From Flavobacterium sp. (lineage in GTDB: Bacteria > Bacteroidota > Bacteroidia > Flavobacteriales > Flavobacteriaceae), in the NCBI GenBank assembly GCA_030591585.1, contig JAUVAS010000005.1, positions 1 through 64,000 of the forward strand: DNA of 64,000 bases, read 5' to 3'. Positions 32,907 through 40,973 of the stretch are shown here, one piece after another; the first letter of the stretch is position 1; every line of letters starts with the position of its first letter. Under the pieces are notes generated by a model, which ran no database searches, was not told the origin of the DNA, and saw nothing but the letters and a program-made list of their open reading frames with translations. The position numbers and the translations under genes were made by a program.

Positions 32907-34517
32907 ATGAGATCAATTACATTTTTTATTGCATTATTTATTACGTTAAGTATGCAAGCACAATGGACAACAGATACAGATGTTAACACTCAGGTAGTTG
33001 ATTCAGAAGGTGGAGATATGAAAGCTATTGGGACTTCAGATGGTAAAACTTATGTTGTTTTTTGGAAGGTGGTCTCCGCACCTGTAAATTATGAATTAAG
33101 ATTACAAATACTTGATGTAGATGGTTCGCAATTATTAGGAAGTGATGGGATGCTTGTGAGTGATGCTATACCTATGAGTACTTACACTGTTATTTGGAAT
33201 ATTTTTACAGATGAAAATAATAATATTTATATAGGAGTAACAGGTACTGGCGGTGGAGAACTTGCATTTGTATTTAAATTAGATGATAGTGGGAATCATT
33301 TATGGGGATCTAATGGTGTTAATGTTGGGTCTGGATATTCTGTTACAATATTGCCTTTGACAACTGGAGAGGCTATTGTTTCTTGGTTTCCTAGTGGAGA
33401 AAGTGTGATGCAAAAATACGATGCTTCTGGTACTGCGATTTGGGGTGTTCCTAAACCTGTTACAAGCGATGGAAGCGATACAGTTCCAGCAAGTTTATTT
33501 GAAACTTCTAGTGGAGATTATATTATGGTTTTTCATAGCATTACATATAATATTTACTCTGAATTATTTGCACAACGTTTCAACGCTGATGGTGACCCTC
33601 AGTGGACTAATGCTACACAGCTTTCAGATAATTCTTTGCAATGGAATATATCCTACTATGGAGTAAATGATGGTGATGTTGTTTATTATGGATATAAAGG
33701 ATCTCATAGTAACCGGTTTGATTCTTACTTACAAAGATTGAATTCTGATGGAACGCTGCCTTGGGGTATTAATGGTATGGATTTTGACACAAATCAAACT
33801 GATTTTGAAATGGATACAAAAATAGCACATGAGTCTGGTTCACAATATATTTGGGCAGTATGCACCTATACCAATACAAGTCAGTCTGAAAAAGGAGAAT
33901 ATGTTCAAAAGTTTGATAAAGATACAGGGGCAAGACTTTTAACAGATAATGCAAAAGTTATTTACTCTATTGGCGAAGAAAAAGTACATTCAGGATCTTT
34001 ACAATTAAAAAATGATAGCCCATTGATTTTGCTTAAAAGTGGAGTGGATAATGGTGCAACACCTACTACGTTAAATGCTTTATATCTTGATGAAAATGGA
34101 GATTTTGCATGGCCAGAAGAAACAAGGCCAATAGCAACATTTTCTGCAAATAAAAGTAGAATTCAATATACAGCTCCAGTTAACAATCAAAGCGTAGCAG
34201 TATTTATTGAAGATAAAGGAGCGGGCTCAAAAATTTATGCCCAAAATTTTATTGATGAAATATTATCTATAAGCGATTTTGAAAATGACAACACTATCTT
34301 TTTTGTTAATCCAATAACTGAAAGTTGGATTATTAAAAGCGAAGACTCAATATCATCAGTTTCGGTTTATAACGTATTAGGGCAATCTATTTTTGAATTG
34401 AAAAATAATTCTACAAATAAAGTTTTTATTAATACGGAAAACTGGAATTCAGGAATTTATATATTAAAGGTTTCAACAGATGGAGGAACAATTTTAAAAC
34501 AGATTATAAAAAATTAA
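32907..34517 (+). CDS. T9SS type A sorting domain protein with repeat-propeller-like body
   Basis: A 536-residue secreted protein. It has a signal peptide (MRSITFFIALFITLSMQAQ), a body of recurring blocks of the form LQRLNSDGTLPWGINGM and AQRFNADGDPQW (beta-propeller-like), and a C-terminal T9SS sorting domain (FVNPITESWIIKSEDSISSV, then SVYNVLGQSIFEL and GIYILKVSTDGGTILKQIIK). The type IX system exports it and anchors it on the cell surface. It starts 15 bp after the E1 stop but is likely a separate functional unit. No catalytic motif seen. Confidence 0.85.
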   Translation: MRSITFFIALFITLSMQAQWTTDTDVNTQVVDSEGGDMKAIGTSDGKTYVVFWKVVSAPVNYELRLQILDVDGSQLLGSDGMLVSDAIPMSTYTVIWNIFTDENNNIYIGVTGTGGGELAFVFKLDDSGNHLWGSNGVNVGSGYSVTILPLTTGEAIVSWFPSGESVMQKYDASGTAIWGVPKPVTSDGSDTVPASLFETSSGDYIMVFHSITYNIYSELFAQRFNADGDPQWTNATQLSDNSLQWNISYYGVNDGDVVYYGYKGSHSNRFDSYLQRLNSDGTLPWGINGMDFDTNQTDFEMDTKIAHESGSQYIWAVCTYTNTSQSEKGEYVQKFDKDTGARLLTDNAKVIYSIGEEKVHSGSLQLKNDSPLILLKSGVDNGATPTTLNALYLDENGDFAWPEETRPIATFSANKSRIQYTAPVNNQSVAVFIEDKGAGSKIYAQNFIDEILSISDFENDNTIFFVNPITESWIIKSEDSISSVSVYNVLGQSIFELKNNSTNKVFINTENWNSGIYILKVSTDGGTILKQIIKN

Positions 34518-34534
34518 CCCCTAGTTAATTTTAA

Positions 34535-34570
34535 AAAAGGCTGCATCTTTATATAAAGATGCAGCCTTTT
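34535..34570. terminator. Bidirectional terminator
   Basis: AAAAGGCTGCATCTTT and AAAGATGCAGCCTTTT pair perfectly over 16 bp with an ATAT loop, A-tract on one side and T-tract on the other. It separates the plus-strand T9SS gene from the convergent minus-strand barrel gene. Confidence 0.9.
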
Positions 34571-34590
34571 GATTTTTTAAAAGTAATTTT

Positions 34591-35709
34591 TTAAAAATAA
34601 TAATTCAATCCTACATTAATAGCACTTGTTTCAATTACTAAAGGATAATAGGTTAGTTCTTCGCCAAATCGAAAGCTCAAGTCATTTTCATATTCAGAGA
34701 TATAACTAACTGTTAGTCCAATGTGTTTTCCATTATTAAGCTTGTATAATAATCCAGCTTTTGGAATAAAAAAATAATTTTGGTCATGGTCTTTAAAGTC
34801 AATTGTGCCAATTGTACCGTTATAATAATCTGAAGTATAGCCATAACCAATTCCTAAAAAGGGTTGTAAAACTCCTTCTTTATTGAATAAATATTCCATT
34901 CCTATAGAAAATCTAAACGAATTAACGTTATAGTTTAAGGGTTGCTCTAAATGATTGTTAAAATTAGTATCACCTGTAAAAATCATAGAAACATCAAAAT
35001 CAAAATATAAATTTCCTTGGAGGTTTCCTGTAAACCCTGGAGATGCTGCTAATCCTAGTCCAAGTCCAAAACCAGTTGTATTATTAGCATCAAAATCATT
35101 TACAGTTGTATTGTTAAATCCGGTTTGAAATCCTCCATAAAACCGATAAACATCTGTGTTGTGGATGTTAGTGTTTTTCATTTCATTTTCGGTAGGAGTA
35201 TAGTCACTGTAATTGCAGTTGTTGTAATCTGAAACTAGATCTCTTAGTATTCGTTCATTTATAGTACCTGATTTATGAATAGCATCTCTAATTGAATTAC
35301 AATTATTAAAAAGCAGCGCTAGAATACCTGGGATTTGAGCTTTATTTTCTTCAAGATTGAAACCCTTTCCTTCTTCATTATTTTTAATGATGATATAATC
35401 TTTAGCTGTTAAGTGGTATAAAGTCGCTTTTCCTGAAACTAATTCATATCCTAAAAACAGTTCGTTTTCAAATTCTATTTTTGAATATATACGGCTATTT
35501 ACTGTAACACTCAAAATACTATTAAAATTATTTGTTTGTGTTTTTCCATCGGTTTTTATAAAAACTTTTTTATCAGAATTATCAATTAATACGCGACCTT
35601 CAGTAATTTGGTTGTTGTTATTTGTAATACTGCCATTTTGGAAAAACTGAGCATTGATAGTTGAAGAAGTGAAAATGAATGCTATTAAAATATAGTAAAT
35701 ATTTTTCAT
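34591..35709 (-). CDS. Outer-membrane beta-barrel protein
   Basis: A 372-residue protein from the ATG at 35707-35709 (MKNIYYILIAFIFTSSTINA signal). The open frame reaches 35787, overlapping the preceding DUF4136 gene, but the signal peptide fixes the start. The N-terminal about 170 residues form a periplasmic or surface domain. The C-terminal half is an eight-stranded-type OmpA-like barrel (YRFYGGFQTGFNNTTV, GLGLGLAASPGF, FRFSIGMEYLFN, ending ETSAINVGLNYYF). No ligand can be assigned. It is downstream of the DUF4136 lipoprotein with 43 bp spacing and may share its transcript. Confidence 0.78.
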   Translation of the reverse strand: MKNIYYILIAFIFTSSTINAQFFQNGSITNNNNQITEGRVLIDNSDKKVFIKTDGKTQTNNFNSILSVTVNSRIYSKIEFENELFLGYELVSGKATLYHLTAKDYIIIKNNEEGKGFNLEENKAQIPGILALLFNNCNSIRDAIHKSGTINERILRDLVSDYNNCNYSDYTPTENEMKNTNIHNTDVYRFYGGFQTGFNNTTVNDFDANNTTGFGLGLGLAASPGFTGNLQGNLYFDFDVSMIFTGDTNFNNHLEQPLNYNVNSFRFSIGMEYLFNKEGVLQPFLGIGYGYTSDYYNGTIGTIDFKDHDQNYFFIPKAGLLYKLNNGKHIGLTVSYISEYENDLSFRFGEELTYYPLVIETSAINVGLNYYF

Positions 35710-35752
35710 ATTTAGGAATGTTATGGAGTGATTAAGAAATTTGATTTGGGTG

Positions 35753-36289
35753 TTATTTTGCGTCAGACCCAGGAGGGAATTGTGCAAGAATTTTAGTTAC
35801 AATTTCTTTAATTCGAGCTTCCTTTTTTTCGACACTGCTCATCACCAAATCGCCAACTCCAATTCCTTGCCAAAACAATTCATTTTTTTTAGTATCAATA
35901 AAGTCGATATAAAGGGTGCCTTCAGTAGCGGTAGAAACCGAAGTTCCTCCATAGCCTCCATACCAAGGGCCGTATCCATAACCCCAATATCCATAGTTAT
36001 TATTGTATACATCAATTCGTTCTTTCTCTTTGGTGAAAATACTAACTAACATATCAGGTTCTTTAGAAAGCGTGATTCCTTTGGTAGTTAAATTAGTTTC
36101 TATTTCACGCATAATCCTCTTTTTGTCTAAATCTGAAATTTTTGCTTTGTCAATTCCAGGCTTGTAGAAAGCAAAGGTTTTGTATTTACTAAAATCTGTT
36201 TTAGAATCGTAATCTGAAACTACTTTTACAGAAGAACAAGAAGTAAAAGTAAGTGTAATAATTAATGCGAATAGTGATAGTGTTTTCAT
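35753..36289 (-). CDS. DUF4136 lipoprotein
   Basis: A 178-residue lipoprotein (MKTLSLFALIITLTFTSCSS, lipobox cysteine at 18) with the DUF4136 pattern: DYDSKTDFSKYKTFAFYKPG near the mature start, then IETNLTTKGITLSKEPDMLVSI, a Gly/Tyr-rich loop (GYWGYGYGPWYGGYGG) and EGTLYIDFIDTKKNELFWQGIG. The role of the family is unknown; it is a periplasm-facing envelope protein. It lies 6 bp after hutU on the same strand. Confidence 0.88.
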   Translation of the reverse strand: MKTLSLFALIITLTFTSCSSVKVVSDYDSKTDFSKYKTFAFYKPGIDKAKISDLDKKRIMREIETNLTTKGITLSKEPDMLVSIFTKEKERIDVYNNNYGYWGYGYGPWYGGYGGTSVSTATEGTLYIDFIDTKKNELFWQGIGVGDLVMSSVEKKEARIKEIVTKILAQFPPGSDAK

Positions 36290-36295
36290 AGAGCG

Positions 36296-38281
36296 TTACA
36301 TTTTATTTATTAATTCATCATCAACAAAATTAGGAAGTGTAACCTGTAATAAAGAATTCTTTTTCATAGCCCTTTTTATTGCAAATACCGCTTCGTTATT
36401 TCTTGCCCAACTACGTCTTGAAATACCATTATTTACATCCCAGTATAACATAGATTCTAGTCGCCGTTGCGCGTCATTACTACCATCAAGAACCATACCA
36501 AAACCTCCATTAATTACTTCGCCCCAACCAACGCCACCACCATTGTGAATACTCACCCAAGTAGCTCCTCTAAAGCTATCGCCTATTACGTTTTGGATTG
36601 CCATATCTGCTGTAAACTGACTCCCATCATAGATGTTGGAGGTTTCTCTATAGGGAGAATCTGTACCTGAAACATCGTGATGATCTCTTCCTAAAACAAT
36701 GATTCCAATTTTTATTTCTGAAATAGCTTTGTTAAAAGCACTCGCGATATTCATGCGTCCTTCGGCATCTGCATATAAAATTCTGGCTTGTGAACCCACT
36801 ACTAATTTGTTTTCTTGAGCTCCTTTAATCCATTGAATATTATCTGCCATTTGTTGCTGAATCTCGGGTGGAGATGTCTTTTTCATTTCTTCTAAAACCT
36901 CACAAGCAATTTGGTCTGTAATAGCTAGGTCTTCGGGTTTTCCTGAAGCACAGACCCAACGAAAGGGTCCAAAACCATAGTCAAAGCACATAGGCCCCAT
37001 AATATCCTGTACATAGGAAGGATATTTAAAATCGATATTGTTTTCTGCCATCACATCGGCTCCTGCTCTGGAGGCTTCTAGTAAGAAAGCGTTTCCGTAG
37101 TCGAAAAAGTAGGTGCCTTTTGCAGTGTGTTTGTTGATAGCTTCGGCTTGTCGTACTAAACTTTTTTGGACTTCAGCTTTAAAAGCTTCCGGGTTATTTG
37201 CCATCATTTCGTTGGATTCTTCTAAGCTTAGTCCGACAGGATAATAACCTCCTGCCCAGGGATTATGAAGTGAAGTTTGGTCGCTTCCTAAATCTATATA
37301 GATGTTTTCTTCCTCAAACTTTTCCCAAACTTCCACTACATTTCCGTTGTAGGCAATCGATACCGTTTCTTTGTTTGAAATAGCTTCTTTTACTCGGCTT
37401 GATAATTCATCTACATCTGAAAACACTTCATCTACCCACCCTTGAGAATGTCTTGTTTCGGTAGCTTTTTTATTGACTTCGGCACAAACGGTTATGCACC
37501 CTGCAATATTTCCTGCTTTTGGCTGTGCACCACTCATACCACCTAATCCTGAAGTTACAAATAAGCCTCCTTGAGTTTCTTTATTAATTTTCCGGAAGCC
37601 ATTAAGTAATGTAATCGTGGTTCCGTGAACAATCCCTTGCGGACCAATATACATATAGCTTCCAGCCGTCATTTGACCGTATTGTGTCACTCCCAAAGCA
37701 TTGAATTTTTCCCAGTCGTCTTGTTTTGAGTAGTTAGGAATCATCATTCCGTTGGTAACTACCACACGAGGAGCGTCTTTATGAGAAGGGAATAATCCTT
37801 GCGGATGTCCAGAGTACATTACTAGGGTTTGCTCTTCTGTCATTTGTGATAAATACTGCATCGTTAACAGGTACTGTGCCCAATTCTGAAACACCGCTCC
37901 GTTACCACCATAAGTAATGAGCTCGTGAGGGTGTTGAGCAACCGCATAATCTAGGTTGTTTTGAATCATTAACTGAATTGCTTTTGCTTGTTCACACTTT
38001 CCTGGGTATTCTGAAATTGGCCTGGCAACCATTTTATACTCTGGACGAAGGCGATACATATAAATACGACCGTAAGTTTCTAGTTCGTGTTTAAACTCGG
38101 GCAGGAGTGTAGCGTGGTGTTTGGCATCAAAATATCGTAATGCATTGCGCAAGGCGAGTTTTTTTTCTTCGGGAGAGAGAATATCTTTACGCTTGGGTGC
38201 GTGATTGATGTTAGTGTCGTATGTTTTTAGAGAAGGAAGTTCTGTTGGGATTCCTTGTTTGATTTGTTCTTTGAGGTTCAT
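36296..38281 (-). CDS. hutU: Urocanate hydratase
   Basis: A 661-residue NAD-dependent lyase of histidine degradation, converting urocanate to imidazolonepropionate. Seen: QGLFPSHKDAPRVVVTNGMM, GGLFVTSGLGGMSGAQPKAG (NAD-binding loop) and YGFGPFRWVCASG with the conserved active-site cysteine, then GGGVGWGEVINGGFGMVLDG. I start at the ATG 38279-38281 (MNLKEQIKQG); an adjacent ATG is one codon upstream, and the longer frame to 38359 only translates the repeats behind it. The other hut genes are not in the window. Confidence 0.92.
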   Translation of the reverse strand: MNLKEQIKQGIPTELPSLKTYDTNINHAPKRKDILSPEEKKLALRNALRYFDAKHHATLLPEFKHELETYGRIYMYRLRPEYKMVARPISEYPGKCEQAKAIQLMIQNNLDYAVAQHPHELITYGGNGAVFQNWAQYLLTMQYLSQMTEEQTLVMYSGHPQGLFPSHKDAPRVVVTNGMMIPNYSKQDDWEKFNALGVTQYGQMTAGSYMYIGPQGIVHGTTITLLNGFRKINKETQGGLFVTSGLGGMSGAQPKAGNIAGCITVCAEVNKKATETRHSQGWVDEVFSDVDELSSRVKEAISNKETVSIAYNGNVVEVWEKFEEENIYIDLGSDQTSLHNPWAGGYYPVGLSLEESNEMMANNPEAFKAEVQKSLVRQAEAINKHTAKGTYFFDYGNAFLLEASRAGADVMAENNIDFKYPSYVQDIMGPMCFDYGFGPFRWVCASGKPEDLAITDQIACEVLEEMKKTSPPEIQQQMADNIQWIKGAQENKLVVGSQARILYADAEGRMNIASAFNKAISEIKIGIIVLGRDHHDVSGTDSPYRETSNIYDGSQFTADMAIQNVIGDSFRGATWVSIHNGGGVGWGEVINGGFGMVLDGSNDAQRRLESMLYWDVNNGISRRSWARNNEAVFAIKRAMKKNSLLQVTLPNFVDDELINKM

Positions 38282-38289
38282 CATATTTA

Positions 38290-38452
38290 ATGTTTCTCGC
38301 AAAGGCGCTAACCTACCAAAAAGGCAGGCAGGGGCGCAAAGCTTTATTTGTGATGTCATTGCGAGCCTGCCTGTTCGGTAGGCAGGGACTGTAAGGACGT
38401 GGCAATCTTTTGATGAGATTCTTCACTTCATTCCATTACGTTCTGAATGACA
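38290..38452. repeat. Nested dispersed repeats upstream of hutU
   Basis: Two units. The first (38290-38343) reads TTCTCGCAAAGGCGC, then CCTACC-AAAAA-GGCAGG, then GGCGCAAAG: a palindrome interrupting an older repeat. The second (38354-38452) is an inverted type A unit interrupted by CCTGCCTGTTCGGTAGGCAGG-like stem (38368-38386). Nesting indicates successive insertions. Confidence 0.65.
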
Positions 38453-38457
38453 ACCTA

Positions 38458-38631
38458 TTACATTTTTTGTTTATTCGTTTTTACATCAAACCCATACGGG
38501 CAATGTTTGCAATTACTCTCACAACAATAACCACGTTTTAGGTGATATTGTTCTGTAAAACATTTATAACCTTCGGGGGTGAGGTAATAATCACCTTCTT
38601 CGAGTTCTACGTTTTTTTTAAATAAGGGCAT
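38458..38631 (-). CDS. Small cysteine-rich DUF5522-like protein
   Basis: A 57-residue protein read from the ATG at 38629-38631. It contains EEGDYYLTPEGYKCFTEQYH followed by LKRGYCCESNCKHCPYGF, giving a Cys-rich C-terminal knot, the pattern of DUF5522 proteins that are frequently a single exon-sized gene in Bacteroidota. Five cysteines within about 22 residues suggest metal or Fe-S binding. It lies on the same strand upstream of hutU, separated by repeats. The next feature upstream is a bidirectional terminator. Confidence 0.8.
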   Translation of the reverse strand: MPLFKKNVELEEGDYYLTPEGYKCFTEQYHLKRGYCCESNCKHCPYGFDVKTNKQKM

Positions 38632-38677
38632 TTTACAAAAATAGGGAATCTTGTTTTGATTGGAAGAGGTGTAAATG

Positions 38678-38713
38678 AAAAAGACCTCGATTATTTACAA
38701 AGGAGGTCTTTTT
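38678..38713. terminator. Terminator between the fibre gene and DUF5522
   Basis: AAAAAGACCTC and GAGGTCTTTTT are complementary 11-bp arms around a 14-base loop, with A- and T-tracts at the ends. It follows the fibre-like gene at 38737 on the minus strand. Confidence 0.85.
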
Positions 38714-38736
38714 GGGAATTTTATAAAGTTTTATAA

Positions 38737-40674
38737 TTAGTTTTTCTTTTCGGAAGTTTTAGATTTTTGTTTCTTGTCTGAAGATTTTTCATCATCTTCT
38801 TGAACTTCTAATTTTGGTATTTTAGAATGGTCTATTTTAGGGGGTTTAGCACTAGAAGTTTCATGTTTTATCACTTCTCTGTAAAACATTCCACTTTCTT
38901 TAGGCTGGTTGTACAATTGAGGAGTTAAATATTTCCCTCTATCTTCCCCTTTATCAAGGACATTATCTCTTTTTTCAGGATTTTGTTGTAAATAAGGATC
39001 GTTTCTTTCTGCTGTGAGTACCCAAGATACTTTTTTTTCAGCTATTCCTCCAGCAATTACAAAAGTATTGGTGCTGTTTACTTCTCTTTCAATAAAAAGA
39101 TTGGGCATAGCTGCCCCTATTGCAGTTAATTGATAAGAAGCATTTTTATTAATAGTCGAATAATATTCTGGTAATTGGATGGTTGTTCTTCCACTAGCAT
39201 CAAAAAAGGCTGTCCCTCTATATATATTTAAAACTTCATTAGATTCAATTGCAAAATGCTTTAAATACTTATTTGCTGGATCATTTGGATGATCAATTAT
39301 AAATGATTTTGTTCCGCTAGCTCCAATATCACCAGTTGCATAAACTCCGAAAGAAGGACCAGTACCACCAGCCGAACCATTTCCTGCATCGACACCATGT
39401 ACACCAATTCTTCCACCAATACCTTCAACACCAATTCCATATTTTCTAGCCGTATCTGTAATTGCACTACCAGACACTCCTATATGATCATTTTGATCAG
39501 AACCAGTATAAGAAAAATCAGCAACAGTTATAATTCCTGCTGGACTATCATTTTGGTTTTGCCCAATAATTACAGAGCCATCACCACTATGTACTGAAAA
39601 AATTGCTGGATCACTATTACTAGTCCCATGTATATTAAATTCTGCATTTCTACCTTCACTACCTCTATGATTGACTAAAATTCCATGTCCAACCCCATAT
39701 TGGCTTCCAGCTAAAATAGCCCCTGAAACAGTGCTGCTTATAGTCGGCGTATCGGTATCAATTGCTGAAAAGAAAGAAAAAATATCACCACCATCTGTAG
39801 GAGTTGTGTTATTGTCTACCCCAGAAACATAAACACCAATACCATTATTTACATCTAAATCTATATATTGTCCTATTCCACCAGAGGCAGATAGATAATC
39901 TGCAGTAGCTAGATTAGTGTAAATTCCTGTTCCTCCTCCACCAATAAAGTTAACCATGCCAGTTCCATCAGTAGTTTGATTATATATACCATTACCTACA
40001 CCATTATTCCATGAACCTATACTGTATCCTGTACCTGATTTAGACGATACTATACCGTATCCCGTTCCATAATTAAATGCTCTAACCGCATTTCCACTTC
40101 CAGAATTACGTCCATAAACTCCACGACCAGTTCCACTACCATAGCCTACAATTGCATAGCTGTCTGAAGGGGCTTCAACACTAAACTGATCTCTATAATC
40201 ATTAGCTGCCGCAGCTCCAAAACCAACGGTAACTTGGCCATCATCTTCCACTCTCATTCTCGTTAAGTTATTGGTAAATAGCTCAAGGCTCACATTATCT
40301 GTGGTACCTAAAAAATTGGTTCCTGCTGTAGTACCTGTATTACCTGTTAGTTTCCAGTCGTTATTATTTGCTAGACGCACCCATGAAGATCCATCATTAT
40401 AGTAAAACCCAGGGGTTACATCGCTAACAGCATTTGTGTTATACACAATCATACCAGCAACATGTGCAGATAGAGGAGCTGTGTCACCTGTTCCTGTTAA
40501 CGACAATCTGGGTAATAGTATTCCTTTGGTATCAGTGCCGTCACCAACCTCTAATAGTGCATCACTATCTGGGTTTGTATTTCCAATTCCTACTTGAGCA
40601 ATGGTTGTAAAAGATAAAAATAATGTAAAAAGTAACCCGAAAATTTGAGTTTTTGTGGGGGAAAAAGAAAACAT
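38737..40674 (-). CDS. Fibre-like secreted surface protein (modular family, member 1)
   Basis: A 645-residue secreted protein. A signal peptide ends near TTIAQ. The N-terminal head VGIGNTNPDSDALLEVGDG and KGILLPRLSLTG recurs in the three paralogs at 46462, 47927 and 49963. A module WKLTGNTGTTAGTNFLGTTD follows with a TRMRVEDDGQVTVG strand. The middle is rich in Gly-Asn-Gly repeats of about 10 residues (YGRNSGSGNAVRAFNYGTGYG). The C-terminal module begins FIIDHPNDPANKYLKHFAIES and ends SWVLTAERNDPYLQQ. It is probably an extracellular beta-helical fibre. No T9SS sorting domain is obvious. Confidence 0.72.
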   Translation of the reverse strand: MFSFSPTKTQIFGLLFTLFLSFTTIAQVGIGNTNPDSDALLEVGDGTDTKGILLPRLSLTGTGDTAPLSAHVAGMIVYNTNAVSDVTPGFYYNDGSSWVRLANNNDWKLTGNTGTTAGTNFLGTTDNVSLELFTNNLTRMRVEDDGQVTVGFGAAAANDYRDQFSVEAPSDSYAIVGYGSGTGRGVYGRNSGSGNAVRAFNYGTGYGIVSSKSGTGYSIGSWNNGVGNGIYNQTTDGTGMVNFIGGGGTGIYTNLATADYLSASGGIGQYIDLDVNNGIGVYVSGVDNNTTPTDGGDIFSFFSAIDTDTPTISSTVSGAILAGSQYGVGHGILVNHRGSEGRNAEFNIHGTSNSDPAIFSVHSGDGSVIIGQNQNDSPAGIITVADFSYTGSDQNDHIGVSGSAITDTARKYGIGVEGIGGRIGVHGVDAGNGSAGGTGPSFGVYATGDIGASGTKSFIIDHPNDPANKYLKHFAIESNEVLNIYRGTAFFDASGRTTIQLPEYYSTINKNASYQLTAIGAAMPNLFIEREVNSTNTFVIAGGIAEKKVSWVLTAERNDPYLQQNPEKRDNVLDKGEDRGKYLTPQLYNQPKESGMFYREVIKHETSSAKPPKIDHSKIPKLEVQEDDEKSSDKKQKSKTSEKKN

Positions 40675-40856
40675 AAGTGTATGAGATTAAGTGTATTGAA
40701 AAAGCAAGATTACAAAATAATTCTCATAAAAATAAAATTGCAATGACAAATATTGAATATTAGTTATCAACAATGTAGGAAAACACTTGCTAAGTGTGGT
40801 GCTCTGTCGCTAAAAAGCAAAGCACTCAAATACTCTATATAAGACTAAAGACGCTT

Positions 40857-40955
40857 TTATTTATTAACCATTTTTTTAGGGTTTGATAAGAAAGCCGAAG
40901 CAATAATAACAGCTGTTTTAATTAAAAACAGCGTAAGTAGGTTAAGGGTTTTCAT
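40857..40955 (-). CDS. Possible 32-residue hydrophobic peptide
   Basis: From an ATG at 40953-40955: MKTLNLLTLFLIKTAVIIAS then AFLSNPKKMVNK and stop. It forms one hydrophobic helix with basic ends, so it could be a small membrane peptide, but such a short frame in AT-rich DNA is weak evidence. The rest of the 40675-40973 gap shows no gene. Confidence 0.3.
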   Translation of the reverse strand: MKTLNLLTLFLIKTAVIIASAFLSNPKKMVNK

Positions 40956-40973
40956 GGGGATGAAATATTTAGG

